From positions 186,001 to 250,000 of the forward strand of contig NZ_JOGR01000007.1 of the NCBI RefSeq assembly GCF_000719515.1: 64,000 nucleotides of DNA, written 5' to 3'. The notes beneath the pieces were generated by a model that was given only the letters and a program-made list of their open reading frames with translations, was not told the DNA's origin and ran no database searches. The stretch is from Glycomyces sp. NRRL B-16210 (GTDB lineage: Bacteria > Actinomycetota > Actinomycetes > Mycobacteriales > Micromonosporaceae). This document shows positions 25,574 through 34,154 of the stretch, piece after piece. Each line of letters opens with the position of its first letter. Within the stretch, counting starts at the first letter, position 1. The position numbers and the translations under genes are program-made.

Positions 25574-26788
25574 ATGCACGCCCCACCCGCCGCGTCCACC
25601 GGCACCACCGAGATCGTCTGGAACGACAGGCGGTACCAGGCGCGCGCGATCACCGGAGGCGCCGCCTTCGAGCTCTACTCCGACACCCGCGACGAAGGCT
25701 TCCACCCCGGCGGCATCGCCTACCACCGCTACGTGCACGCCTCCGAGGTCGAAAGCCCCGGAGGCGAACTCCTCCTCGCCGGCGTCGCCCCCGTGTCGAT
25801 CCCGGTCATGCGCGGGGTCGACGCCGCGACCGTCCACCGCTACAGCCAGAACCCGCGCATCGGCCCCGCCGAACGCGCCCTGGTCTCGGCGGTGCGCGCC
25901 ACCGCGTTCATCGCCCCCGGCACCCGCATGGTCAAACCGCTCAGCCGCCACCAGGTCGCCCGCCAACTCACCTCCGCACCCCTCGTCGGCGGCGTGTGCT
26001 TCCGCGAATTCGACGTCGCCCACCTGCGCGTCCCCGACGACCGGATCGTCCTCTCCGGCGACCCCGACGACGTGCGCGACACCGCCTTCGCCCTGCGCTG
26101 GAAGGCGATCGGCGCGAGCGACTACACCAGCACCGAAGTCGCCCACTTCCCCGGCCTGCTCAGCGTGCCCGGGCGCGAACGGCGCGGATCGATGATCCTC
26201 GGCACCGGATTCCTCCCCAGCGGCACGCACCTCATCCCCGAGTTCGCCACCGCCGGACTCGCCGACCTGCCGCTGACCGCGCGCGCCGAGATCCTCGCGT
26301 ACACCCCCGACGGCGCGGAGATAGCACTGTTCCAGTACCAACCGCAGACGAACGTGTGGAACCGCATGGCCGGCGCCCGTCACCGTGACCTCGTGAACCG
26401 CATCCCCGGCCTGGAGACCGGCAGGGCGCTCTTCCGCGTCGACCCCTCGGTCCACGCCGGACTCATGGGCGTCCATGAAGGCGAACAGGTCTCGGTGACC
26501 GCCGACCCCGGCCACGGGTTCGACGTCTACGCCCGCGGCGCCAAGAGCCGCAGTCCGGTGACCCGCCCGCAGCGGTACGCCACGCTCGCGCGCTGGCGCG
26601 AGACCGAGGTGCTCGCGCTGGGACGCAACGAGGACTGGGTGCGGCTGCGCCTGAGCCAACCGGACATCGAGGCGATCATGGCCACCGACGCGACCTGTGT
26701 GGAGCGAGGCGTCTACGAGTGCTGGGCCCCCCGGGCCGAACTCGAACACCCCCACACGGTCATCACCGACTACCCGACCGACCGCTAG
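25574..26788 (+). CDS. Protein of unknown function behind a PHO-box-like promoter
   Basis: A 404-residue soluble protein with no family I recognise. There is no signal peptide or membrane helix; it looks alpha/beta. Features are VWNDRRYQARAITGGAAFEL near the N terminus, three widely spaced cysteines (GGVCFREF, ATCVERGVYECW) and a C-terminal TDYPTDR. The start is placed at the ATG at 25574 rather than 25544, because the earlier start lies inside the GTTCACC repeats and there is no Shine-Dalgarno sequence, which suits a leaderless message. If PhoP controls it, a role in phosphate starvation is likely, but nothing in the sequence says which. Confidence 0.75.
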   Translation: MHAPPAASTGTTEIVWNDRRYQARAITGGAAFELYSDTRDEGFHPGGIAYHRYVHASEVESPGGELLLAGVAPVSIPVMRGVDAATVHRYSQNPRIGPAERALVSAVRATAFIAPGTRMVKPLSRHQVARQLTSAPLVGGVCFREFDVAHLRVPDDRIVLSGDPDDVRDTAFALRWKAIGASDYTSTEVAHFPGLLSVPGRERRGSMILGTGFLPSGTHLIPEFATAGLADLPLTARAEILAYTPDGAEIALFQYQPQTNVWNRMAGARHRDLVNRIPGLETGRALFRVDPSVHAGLMGVHEGEQVSVTADPGHGFDVYARGAKSRSPVTRPQRYATLARWRETEVLALGRNEDWVRLRLSQPDIEAIMATDATCVERGVYECWAPRAELEHPHTVITDYPTDR

Positions 26789-26990
26789 GCCGCATCTCCG
26801 ACCCATCGAGAGCCGAGTCCAGTCTCCGGTTCGCCGGTTCGTCCTTCCTCCCTCCTTCCCACGCCTCGGCGCGGTCCTGGTTCGCCGATCGCGTTCTCGC
26901 GCGATTCGCTCGGCGTTCCTTATGCGGTCGCAGTGCTCCGCAATCGCCGGGCCGTCGACCTGCCCTTGTGCGGAGGTGCTCGGGTTCTGT

Positions 26991-28154
26991 TCAGTAGGCG
27001 CCTCCTCTCGACAGGCGCCAGCGGTTGTCGATCTGGTCCACCCAGCCGATCTTCTTCAATCGCGCCAGCGTCACCGTGGCCGTCTCGGCCGGGACTCCGG
27101 CCGCCGCTGCGAGCCGTGCGGCTTCGACCACGTATCCCCTCGGCAGCGCCTCCACCAGCCGCGCTTCGGTCTCCGTCAACCGATCGATCGGCCGGCGCTC
27201 CTGCGGCGGCGCCGGGGCCATCGGGCCGCCTATGCCCGTCAGGTCTTCGATCACCTCCTCGGCTCTCGTCACCAGCCTCGCTTCCCATGGCTCTCTTGCC
27301 AGTTGGTGCACGCCCGCCGACTGCGACGAGGTCACCAGCCCCGGTGTGAACATCAGGACCCGGCCCAGTTCCGCCGCATGGCGGGCCGTGTTGCGGGCGC
27401 CCGACCGGTTCGCCGCTTCGATGACCACCGTTCCCGCCGTCAGCGCCGCGATCACGCGGTTTCGCGTCAGGAAGCGGTGCTTCATCGCCGAGGCTCCCGG
27501 CGGCCATTCGCTCAGCAAGAGCCCTCGTTGCGCGATCAGGTCGAACATGGACCGGTTCGCCTTCGGATACGGCAGCTCCACACCGGACGCCAGCACCGAC
27601 ACGGTCGCGCCGCCGCGGGCCAGCGCGCCCAGGTGCGCGGCCCGGTCGATGCCGAACGCGCCTCCCGACACGACCGTCCAGCCCGCCTCGGTCAGGTCCG
27701 CCGCCAGGTCGTCGGCCAGATGCTGGCCGTACTCGGTCGCCGCCCTCGACCCGACGATCGCCACCGAGCGCCGGCACAGCTGCGCGAGGTCGTGCTCGCC
27801 TCGGACCCACAGGCCCCGTGGCGGTCGCACGTGCGGCTCGTTCGCGTCGCAGACGAGCATCAGGTCGCGGAGTTGATCGGGCCAGTCGGGGTCGCCCGGC
27901 ACCAGGAACCGGGCGCCGCAGTCGGCCGTGGCGGAGGCGAGCTGGTCGGCCCGGTCGGCCGGGTCGTGCGTGCACGCGACGGTGGCGCCGGTGATGCGCC
28001 GCAACCGGTCGGGGACCGTTCCCTCCCATACGCGGCGGACCGCGTCGACCGGCCCGGCCTCGTCGACGAGGTCGTCGAGTTCGGCGTCGCCGGGTTCGAC
28101 GATCGAGGACAGCAGCATGAGTGCGAGACGGGGGTCTTTCGGCAGTCGGGTCAC
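26991..28154 (-). CDS. dprA: DNA-processing protein DprA
   Basis: Single-strand DNA-binding RecA loader of 387 residues, needed for natural transformation in other bacteria. The Rossmann core has VAIVGSRAATEYG, SGGAFGIDRAAHLGAL (the signature SGxAxGID block) and VLASGVELPYPKANR, followed by LTRNRVIAAL and VIEAANRSGARNTARHAAELGR. A C-terminal winged helix (residues 320-385) follows. The GTG at 28154 has GGAGG upstream. It lies 64 bp downstream of comM in the same cluster. The 200 bp beyond its stop hold no recognisable gene. Confidence 0.93.
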   Translation of the reverse strand: MTRLPKDPRLALMLLSSIVEPGDAELDDLVDEAGPVDAVRRVWEGTVPDRLRRITGATVACTHDPADRADQLASATADCGARFLVPGDPDWPDQLRDLMLVCDANEPHVRPPRGLWVRGEHDLAQLCRRSVAIVGSRAATEYGQHLADDLAADLTEAGWTVVSGGAFGIDRAAHLGALARGGATVSVLASGVELPYPKANRSMFDLIAQRGLLLSEWPPGASAMKHRFLTRNRVIAALTAGTVVIEAANRSGARNTARHAAELGRVLMFTPGLVTSSQSAGVHQLAREPWEARLVTRAEEVIEDLTGIGGPMAPAPPQERRPIDRLTETEARLVEALPRGYVVEAARLAAAAGVPAETATVTLARLKKIGWVDQIDNRWRLSRGGAY

Positions 28155-28218
28155 GGGTCCTCCTCGTGGTTCGGGTCGCTGACGGGGGAGTTCGGTGGCC
28201 GCTCGGCACTGGTCTTCG

Positions 28219-29760
28219 TCAGCTCAGCGTGTAGCCGAGCCGCAGTTCGCTCGCGGCGGTGACGTCCTCTCCGTTCGGGCGTTCGTGTTCGCGGAGGTCG
28301 GCGATCGTCCAGGCGAGTTTGAGGACCCGGTCGTATCCGCGGGCCGTGATGCGTTCCTTCAGCAGCAGCTGGTCCACGCTGCTGCGCGCCTCCGGCGGCA
28401 GCCGCCACCGCGCCGAGCGCAGCGCCGGGCCCGGGACCTCGCTGTTGAGCCGCCATCGCTCGCCCGCCGAGGCCCATCTCGACTCGGCCGCCTCTCTCGC
28501 CCTGGCGACGCGCTTCGCGACCGTCTCCGACGCCTCGGCCTCCGAGACCTCGGCGAGGATCGCCGAGGGCGGCACCGCCGGCAGGTTCACCCGCAGGTCG
28601 ATCCTGTCCATGAGCGGCCGCGAGATCCGCGGCAGATAGGTGCGCTTCATCTGCGGCGTGCAGGTGCAGTCCTGCGGCTTGTTCGGCGCGCACGGGCAGG
28701 GATTGGCCGCGAGCACCAGGATCACGTTGGCCGGGTACCGGATCGAGGTGTTGGCGCGGCGGATGCGGACCTCGCCGCTCTCCAAGGGCTGGCGCAGCGC
28801 GTCGAGGACGGTGCGCTTCCATTCGGGCGCTTCGTCGATGAACAGCACGCCCCGGTGCGCCAGCGCGAGTGATCCCGGGCCTATGTGGCCGTGGCCGCCG
28901 CCCACCAGCGCCTGCATGGTCGTGGAGTGGTGCGGGGCCTCGAACGGCGCGTGCTGGAGGAGCGTGGCCGCGCCGCCGGTGAACCGGCCCCGCAGCGAAT
29001 GCAGCGACGTCACCTCGACCGCTTCGGCGTCCGTCAGCGGCGGCAGGATCGAAGGCAGCCGCTCGGCGAGCATCGTCTTCCCCGCTCCCGGCGGACCGAC
29101 CATCAGCATGTGGTGTCCCCCCGCCGCCGCGATCTCCAGAGCCCGCCTGGCTCCCGGTTGGCCGCGCACGTCGGCCAGGTCCGCCAGCGGTGGCGGCGGC
29201 TCGGAGGCCTCCCGCGTCACCGGGTCCAGTGGTGTCTGCCCGAACAGCCAGGCGACGAGCGTCGCCAGGTCGCGCGGGGCGAGGACGGTGAGGTCGCCGA
29301 CCAACGCCGCCTCGGCGGCGTTCTCCGGCGAGACGATCGCGGTCCGCAGGCCCGCCCTGCGGGCCTCCATGAGCGCCGGCAGTGTGCCGGGCACGGCCCT
29401 GAGGCTCCCGTCGAGTCCGAGTTCTGCCAGCAGCACGGTGTCGGCGAGGCGCTCGACCGGCAGTGTCTCGTCCGCGCACATGATGGTCACCGCCAAGGCG
29501 AGGTCGGCGGCCGATCCGGTGGTGGGCACCGATGCCGGACCGAAGTTGACGGACACCGATTTGTCGGGGAAGCGCAGCGCCGAGTTCGCCATCGCGGAGC
29601 GGACCCGGGTCTGCGCCTGGTTGACCACGCTGTCGGGCAGGCCCGACATGCGGACGGAGTCGACGCCCTTCGAGGAGGACTTGAAGACGGACGCCTCGAC
29701 GGTGACCGCGACGGCGGTCGCGCCGATCATGCAGACGGTGTTGGTGCGCGCGTAACCCAT
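28219..29760 (-). CDS. comM: ComM/YifB-family Mg chelatase-like AAA+ ATPase
   Basis: A 513-residue AAA+ helicase; ComM promotes branch migration during natural transformation in other bacteria. An N-terminal Lon-protease-like fold (residues 1-165) precedes Walker A GPPGAGKTMLAERL (about residue 220), Walker B LFIDEAPEW, a zinc-type loop NPCPCAPNKPQDCTCTP, and the C-terminal Mg-chelatase domain with RGYDRVLKLAWTIADL. The ATG at 29760 overlaps the yraN coding frame. It is in a cluster with yraN and dprA, the usual actinobacterial arrangement. Confidence 0.93.
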   Translation of the reverse strand: MGYARTNTVCMIGATAVAVTVEASVFKSSSKGVDSVRMSGLPDSVVNQAQTRVRSAMANSALRFPDKSVSVNFGPASVPTTGSAADLALAVTIMCADETLPVERLADTVLLAELGLDGSLRAVPGTLPALMEARRAGLRTAIVSPENAAEAALVGDLTVLAPRDLATLVAWLFGQTPLDPVTREASEPPPPLADLADVRGQPGARRALEIAAAGGHHMLMVGPPGAGKTMLAERLPSILPPLTDAEAVEVTSLHSLRGRFTGGAATLLQHAPFEAPHHSTTMQALVGGGHGHIGPGSLALAHRGVLFIDEAPEWKRTVLDALRQPLESGEVRIRRANTSIRYPANVILVLAANPCPCAPNKPQDCTCTPQMKRTYLPRISRPLMDRIDLRVNLPAVPPSAILAEVSEAEASETVAKRVARAREAAESRWASAGERWRLNSEVPGPALRSARWRLPPEARSSVDQLLLKERITARGYDRVLKLAWTIADLREHERPNGEDVTAASELRLGYTLS

Positions 29761-30172
29761 GGCGTTCCCCCGATCGGTGTTCGAGTGCGATGCGCCGGGC
29801 CCCGGTGACCGTGAGCGCCAACCGGTCGACCCGCCAGGGCTGGTCGGGCCGGCAGTAGGCGCGCAGCCACTCGCGGGCGAGCCGTTCGACCCGGCGGAGC
29901 TTCTCGGCGTCGACGGCGCCGAGCGGGCCGCCGTGCCTGCGGGAGCGGCGGGTCTTCACCTCGCAGAAGACGACGGTGTCGGCCGACCGCGCCACGAGGT
30001 CGATCTCCCCGAGCCGGTGGCGCCAGTTCCGGGCGAGGATCTGCATCCGGTGCCGCTGGAGGTGCGCGGCGGCGAGCCGCTCGCCGAGCCTCCCGAGTTC
30101 GTGCGGGCTCAGACGCCTGAGGCTCGCACCCGGCTCCCCTCGCGGCCGGTCCAGCGTCGGTGCCGCGTTCAT
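29759..30172 (-). CDS. yraN: YraN family (UPF0102) nuclease-like protein, without its own stop codon
   Basis: The conserved domain spans about 130 residues: HELGRLGERLAAAHLQRHR, ILARNWRHRLGEIDLVARS (GEIDLV signature), VVFCEVKTRR (Glu-x-Lys of the nuclease fold) and WRVDRLALTV. The ATG at 30172 overlaps the M23 stop as ATGA. The family usually ends near here, but this frame has no stop at the expected place. It runs on through comM in a different phase to a TGA at 28151-28153, which overlaps the dprA GTG. The end given here is only the last codon before comM begins. A lost stop, a sequencing indel or a genuinely extended protein are all possible. Confidence 0.7.
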
Positions 30173-30960
30173 GGCCGGAGCCCTTCGCCGCCGCGTCCCA
30201 GGCGGTCCCAGCGCGGCTCGGCGGCTCTGGCGAACCCCTCCCGGCTCATGGCCTTCGGCACCCTCGCGCTCGTGGCCTTCACCGCCTTGCCGGTATCCGG
30301 CTCGCTGAGCGGTACCGCTGCGAGGCTCGGGCGAGCCGGTGTTCGGACGGCGGTCAGGCGGGGCGCTTCCGGCCCCACCTCCCGCTCGCGGATCGTCGCG
30401 GCCCGGCCGGTTTCGCCGCTGAAGCGCCCGGCCGCGCCGGCCTTGCCCGGGCGGGGGAGGAGCCGGACCTTCCCGGAGCCGAACAGCAGCATCGGGTCGA
30501 GGTAGAGCGGCCCGCGTTTGAGGCCGAAGTGGAGGCACACCGACCCCGCGCACGAGGCGTGCCCGGCCTGGAGGGTCCCGATGGGCTGCCCCGCCGCCAC
30601 CGTCTCGCCGGCGGACACCAGCGGCTCGACCGGCTCGTAGGTGGTGCGCAGGCCGTTGCCGTGGGCGACGCTGACGACGCCCCGCCCGGCCAGGTCCCCG
30701 GCGAAGACCACCGTGCCGTCTCCCGCGGCCGTGACCTGCTGCGCGTCGCCCGCCGCGAGGTCGACGCCGCGATGGCCGGGCAGCCACCGCAGCGGCGGCG
30801 GATCAAAGCCGGTGAGCAGGTCGAGCGCGCCGACCGGGGACTGCCAAGCGGTGGACCCGGGCGGGGCGGCCCGCGCGAGCGTCGGCGCCAGGATCGCCGT
30901 CGCCGCCAGCAGCGAGGCGGTGATGAGACTGATGACCATCGCGTTGTGTAGTCGTTGCAT
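30169..30960 (-). CDS. Secreted M23-family (LytM) peptidase-like protein
   Basis: A 263-residue exported protein with an N-terminal signal or anchor (residues 6-32, ending ARAAPPG) and a LytM domain. The HRGVDLAA motif (zinc His and Asp) and the GDGTVVFAGDLAGRG strand are intact, but the HxH motif reads CLHFGL, so the first, catalytic His is Cys. I recall the same change in related actinomycete proteins. It may therefore be a non-catalytic activator or cell-wall binder. The last 90 residues are basic and Pro-rich. It heads the M23-yraN-comM-dprA cluster; its stop overlaps yraN by 4 bp. Confidence 0.82.
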   Translation of the reverse strand: MQRLHNAMVISLITASLLAATAILAPTLARAAPPGSTAWQSPVGALDLLTGFDPPPLRWLPGHRGVDLAAGDAQQVTAAGDGTVVFAGDLAGRGVVSVAHGNGLRTTYEPVEPLVSAGETVAAGQPIGTLQAGHASCAGSVCLHFGLKRGPLYLDPMLLFGSGKVRLLPRPGKAGAAGRFSGETGRAATIREREVGPEAPRLTAVRTPARPSLAAVPLSEPDTGKAVKATSARVPKAMSREGFARAAEPRWDRLGRGGEGLRP

Positions 30961-31403
30961 GACTCAATGCTGACGCGGGTGCCCGGTATCGACAAGAAAA
31001 AGTTCTGTGCCTGTGGATAACCTGTTACTCACTGCTGCGACCTCGACTTACGGTAACCGACGTATCGAGTGCTATGAGCATTTCGGCGGCTCGAGCGAGA
31101 CGCTCCGGCCGATTGCCTCTGTCACTGCCGACCACCGCGTTCGTGGCCGGGCCGCGGGTCCCAGTACACTGACCGGAGCGGTAAGGCGCCTCTTCGCGCC
31201 GAACCGACTTCGCGCGCTCGCCGCGGCCCGACCTCCATCGCCCACTCCATCCGAGTGCGGTGCGATGGGCGCGGTCAGGCCCTCGCGATCTCCCAGGTCC
31301 GGGTCCTCCCGGTTGCGGATCGTCAGGGGCGGGCGCCAGGCGCGGAACGTCCGGACCTCGGACGGTCTCCGCGAATGAACCAGGGAACGAAAGGAACACA
31401 ACC
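30961..31403. other. 443-bp divergent intergenic region upstream of rpsB
   Basis: It contains the promoters for the M23 cluster and for rpsB. A DnaA-box sequence lies at 31012-31020, and TACACT at 31165-31170 could be a -10 box giving rpsB a leader of about 230 nt. I see no gene; the plus-strand frame 31007-31378 is not coding-like. Confidence 0.5.
31012..31020 (-). promoter_or_regulatory. Perfect DnaA-box sequence
   Basis: TGTGGATAA is the exact complement of the consensus TTATCCACA. It lies about 50 bp upstream of the M23 gene start. Only one copy was seen, so it is not an origin; it may be a regulatory or titrating site, or chance. Confidence 0.4.
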
Positions 31404-32249
31404 GTGTCGGTTGTCACCATGAGGCAGTTGCTCGAGAGCGGCGTGCACTTCGGTCACCAGACCCGCCGCTGGAACCCGAAGATGAAGCGGTTCATCCTCA
31501 CCGACCGCAACGGCATCTACGTCATCGACCTGCGCCAGACCGTGGACTACGCGGTCAAGGCCCACGACTTCGTCAAGAACGTCGTGGCCGAAGGCGGCGA
31601 GGTCCTGTTCGTGGGCACCAAGAAGCAGGCCCAGGAGGCCGTGTCCGAGCAGGCCCTGCGCGTCGGGATGCCGTTCGTGAACCACCGCTGGCTCGGCGGC
31701 ATGCTCACCAACTTCCAGACCATCCAGAAGCGCCTCATGCGCCTCAAGGAACTCGAGATCATCGAGGCCAACGGTGCGGCCAACCGCACCAAGAAGGAAA
31801 TGCTCCAGCTCATGCGCGAGAAGGACAAGCTCGAGCGCACGCTCGGCGGCCTCCGCGACATGGAGAAGACCCCGGCCGCGATCTGGATCGTGGACACCAA
31901 GAAGGAGCACATCGCCGTCGACGAGGCCCGCAAGCTCGGGATCCCCGTCGTCGCGATCCTCGACACCAACTGCGACCCCGACGAGGTCGACTTCCCGATC
32001 CCCGGCAACGACGACGCGATCCGCTCCGTCGCCCTGCTGACCAAGATCATCGCCGACGGCGCCGCCGAGGGCCTCCTGGCCCGCTCCGGCGGCCAGGTCG
32101 AGAAGGGCGAGGGCGAGCCCCTCGCCGACTGGGAGAAGGACCTCCTCGCGGCCGAGAAGACCGCTGAGCCTCAGGCCAGCGAAGCTGAGCACACCGAGAA
32201 GGTCGTCGAGCCGTCGGGCGAGAAGACCGTCGAAGAAGCCGACAAGTAA
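31404..32249 (+). CDS. rpsB: 30S ribosomal protein S2
   Basis: A 281-residue ribosomal protein. It begins SVVTMRQLLESGVHFGHQ and contains TRRWNPKMKRFI, FVGTKKQAQEAV, NHRWLGGMLTNFQT, and the IVDTKKEHIAVDEARKLGIPVVAI segment typical of S2. The C-terminal 45 residues are an acidic extension common in actinobacteria. The GTG at 31404 follows AAAGGAA. It is the first gene of the rpsB-tsf pair, 11 bp before tsf. Proteins of the S2 family can repress their own mRNA, and the long leader could allow that. Confidence 0.97.
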   Translation: MSVVTMRQLLESGVHFGHQTRRWNPKMKRFILTDRNGIYVIDLRQTVDYAVKAHDFVKNVVAEGGEVLFVGTKKQAQEAVSEQALRVGMPFVNHRWLGGMLTNFQTIQKRLMRLKELEIIEANGAANRTKKEMLQLMREKDKLERTLGGLRDMEKTPAAIWIVDTKKEHIAVDEARKLGIPVVAILDTNCDPDEVDFPIPGNDDAIRSVALLTKIIADGAAEGLLARSGGQVEKGEGEPLADWEKDLLAAEKTAEPQASEAEHTEKVVEPSGEKTVEEADK

Positions 32250-32260
32250 GAAGGGGAGCA

Positions 32261-33073
32261 ATGGCCAACTTCACGATGGCTGACGTCAAGAAGCTCCGGG
32301 AAGCCACCGGCTCCGGGATGATGGACGTCAAGAAGGCCCTCGAAGAGGCGGACGGCGACTACGACGCCGCCCTTGAGGCGCTCCGGATCAAGGGCGCCAA
32401 GGACGTCGGCAAGCGCGCCGAGCGCACCACCGCCCAGGGCCTGGTCGCCCAGGCCGGCGGCACGCTGCTCGAGCTGCTGTGCGAGACCGACTTCGTCGCC
32501 AAGAACGGCGCCTTCATCGAGCTCGCGCAGGCCCTGGCCGAACTGGCCGACGAGGTCCGCCCCGCCGACGCCGACGCCTTCGCCAAGGCCGAGCTGAACG
32601 GCAAGTCCGTCGCCGAGGTCGTCCAGGACGAGTCCGTCAAGCTCGGCGAGAAGCTCGTCGTCGGCCGCATCGGCTCGCTCGACGGCGACATCGCCGTCTA
32701 CATGCACCGCAAGTCCGCCGACCTCCCGCCGGCGGTCGGCATCATCGTCTCCTACACCGGCGACGCCGAAGCCGCCCGCCAGGTCGGCATGCAGGCCGCC
32801 GCGATGCGCCCGAAGTACCTCACCACCGACGAGGTCCCGGCCGAGGTCATCGAGGCCGAGAAGCGCGTCGCACTGGAGACGGCCAAGGAAGAGGGCAAGC
32901 CCGAGCGCGCCTGGGACAAGATCGTCGAAGGCAAGGTCGGGGCCTACTACCGCGACTTCGTGCTGCTCTCCCAGAACTCCGTCCTGGAGAGCAAGAAGAC
33001 CGTGCAGCAGGTGCTGGCCGAGGCCGGCACCGAGGTCACCGGCTTCATCCGCTTCGAAGTCGGCCAGGAGTAG
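32261..33073 (+). CDS. tsf: Elongation factor Ts
   Basis: Guanine-nucleotide exchange factor for EF-Tu, 270 residues. The N-terminal UBA-like helix bundle carries VKKLREATGSGMMDVKKALEEA; the EF-Tu-contacting motif ELLCETDFVAKN is at about residue 70. The core domains and the C-terminal GFIRFEVGQE are intact. The start is the ATG at 32261, 11 bp after rpsB with GGGGAGCA before it. A hairpin follows at 33117-33157. Confidence 0.97.
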   Translation: MANFTMADVKKLREATGSGMMDVKKALEEADGDYDAALEALRIKGAKDVGKRAERTTAQGLVAQAGGTLLELLCETDFVAKNGAFIELAQALAELADEVRPADADAFAKAELNGKSVAEVVQDESVKLGEKLVVGRIGSLDGDIAVYMHRKSADLPPAVGIIVSYTGDAEAARQVGMQAAAMRPKYLTTDEVPAEVIEAEKRVALETAKEEGKPERAWDKIVEGKVGAYYRDFVLLSQNSVLESKKTVQQVLAEAGTEVTGFIRFEVGQE

Positions 33074-33095
33074 CGAGCGGTCCGCCACGGCGGAC

Positions 33096-33157
33096 TACAC
33101 TGGCTCCAGCCGTAAGCATGGAAGGGGCGGCGGCGCAGGCCGCCGCCTCGTTCCATG
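33096..33157 (+). promoter_or_regulatory. Hairpin with upstream -10-like box between tsf and pyrH
   Basis: CATGGAA (33117-33123) pairs with TTCCATG (33151-33157) around a GC-rich inner stem (GGCGGCGG / CCGCCGCC). This could terminate tsf transcripts. TACACT at 33096-33101 resembles a -10 box, so the same hairpin may sit at the start of a 200-nt pyrH leader and act there. Confidence 0.5.
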
Positions 33158-33311
33158 TCTGCGGCAAGCACGGCGGCCGTCGCCGGCCCGCTCGTCGCGG
33201 CCGCGGCGGGTGAACAACCGAACAGCACGTCTGAAGCACCGCGGTCGCGACGAGCACCGCCGGCGGCCGCGCCGCCGAACGACCGGGGAAACGACAGAGC
33301 AGGGGAGTGCC

Positions 33312-34037
33312 ATGAGTCAAGCCACGTACCGCCGGGTCGTGCTGAAACTGTCCGGCGAGTCCTTCGGAGGCGGCGCCATCGGCGTCGACCCCGATGTGGT
33401 CCAGGGCGTCGCCCGCCAGATCGCGGCCGGCGTCGCCGCGGGCGTCCAGGTGGCCGTGGTCGTCGGCGGCGGCAACTTCTTCCGCGGGGCCGAACTCCAG
33501 CGCCGCGGCATGGAGCGCGCCCGCGCCGACTACATGGGCATGCTCGGCACCGTCATGAACTGCCTCGCCCTCCAGGACTTCCTGGAGAAGGAGGGCGTCG
33601 ACACCCGCGTCCAGACCGCCATCGCCATGGCCCAGGTCGCCGAGGCCTACCTCCCCCTGCGCGCCATCCGCCACCTCGAGAAGGGCCGCGTCGTCATCTT
33701 CGGCGCCGGCGCCGGGATGCCCTACTTCTCCACCGACACCGTCGCCGCCCAGCGCGCCCTCGAGATCGGCGCCCAGGTCGTCCTCGTCAGCAAGAACGGC
33801 GTCGACGCCGTCTACACCGCCGACCCCAAGACCGACCCCGCCGCGCAGCGGCTCGACGACATCACCTTCGACGAAGCCCTCAAACGCGAGCTCATGGTCG
33901 TCGACCAGGCCGCCTTCAGCCTCTGCAAGGACAACTCCCTGCCGATGCTCGTCTTCGGCGCCGACGACGAGGGCAACCTCCGCCGCGCCCTCGTCGGCGA
34001 GCAGCTCGGCACCCTCATCCACGCCGCCGAGGACTGA
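33312..34037 (+). CDS. pyrH: UMP kinase
   Basis: Hexameric bacterial UMP kinase of 241 residues (amino-acid kinase fold) making UDP for RNA, peptidoglycan and sugar-nucleotide synthesis. Motifs are RVVLKLSGESFGG (ATP-binding Lys and Gly loop), VVGGGNFFRGAEL, the YMGMLGTVMNCLALQD segment and KNGVDAVYTADPKTDP. The start is the ATG at 33312 with AGGGGAG upstream; the frame before 33210 belongs to a GC-rich leader. frr follows after 117 bp, the conserved pyrH-frr order. Confidence 0.96.
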   Translation: MSQATYRRVVLKLSGESFGGGAIGVDPDVVQGVARQIAAGVAAGVQVAVVVGGGNFFRGAELQRRGMERARADYMGMLGTVMNCLALQDFLEKEGVDTRVQTAIAMAQVAEAYLPLRAIRHLEKGRVVIFGAGAGMPYFSTDTVAAQRALEIGAQVVLVSKNGVDAVYTADPKTDPAAQRLDDITFDEALKRELMVVDQAAFSLCKDNSLPMLVFGADDEGNLRRALVGEQLGTLIHAAED

Positions 34038-34154
34038 CCCCGCGGGGGCGGCCGCCGAATCGGCCGCATCCGAGGACATCCACACCACCGAGGACCGACA
34101 GCGGGACGGTACGGTCAGAAGTGCTGTCAGGCCGCGAGAGAATGTGAGAAAGCC

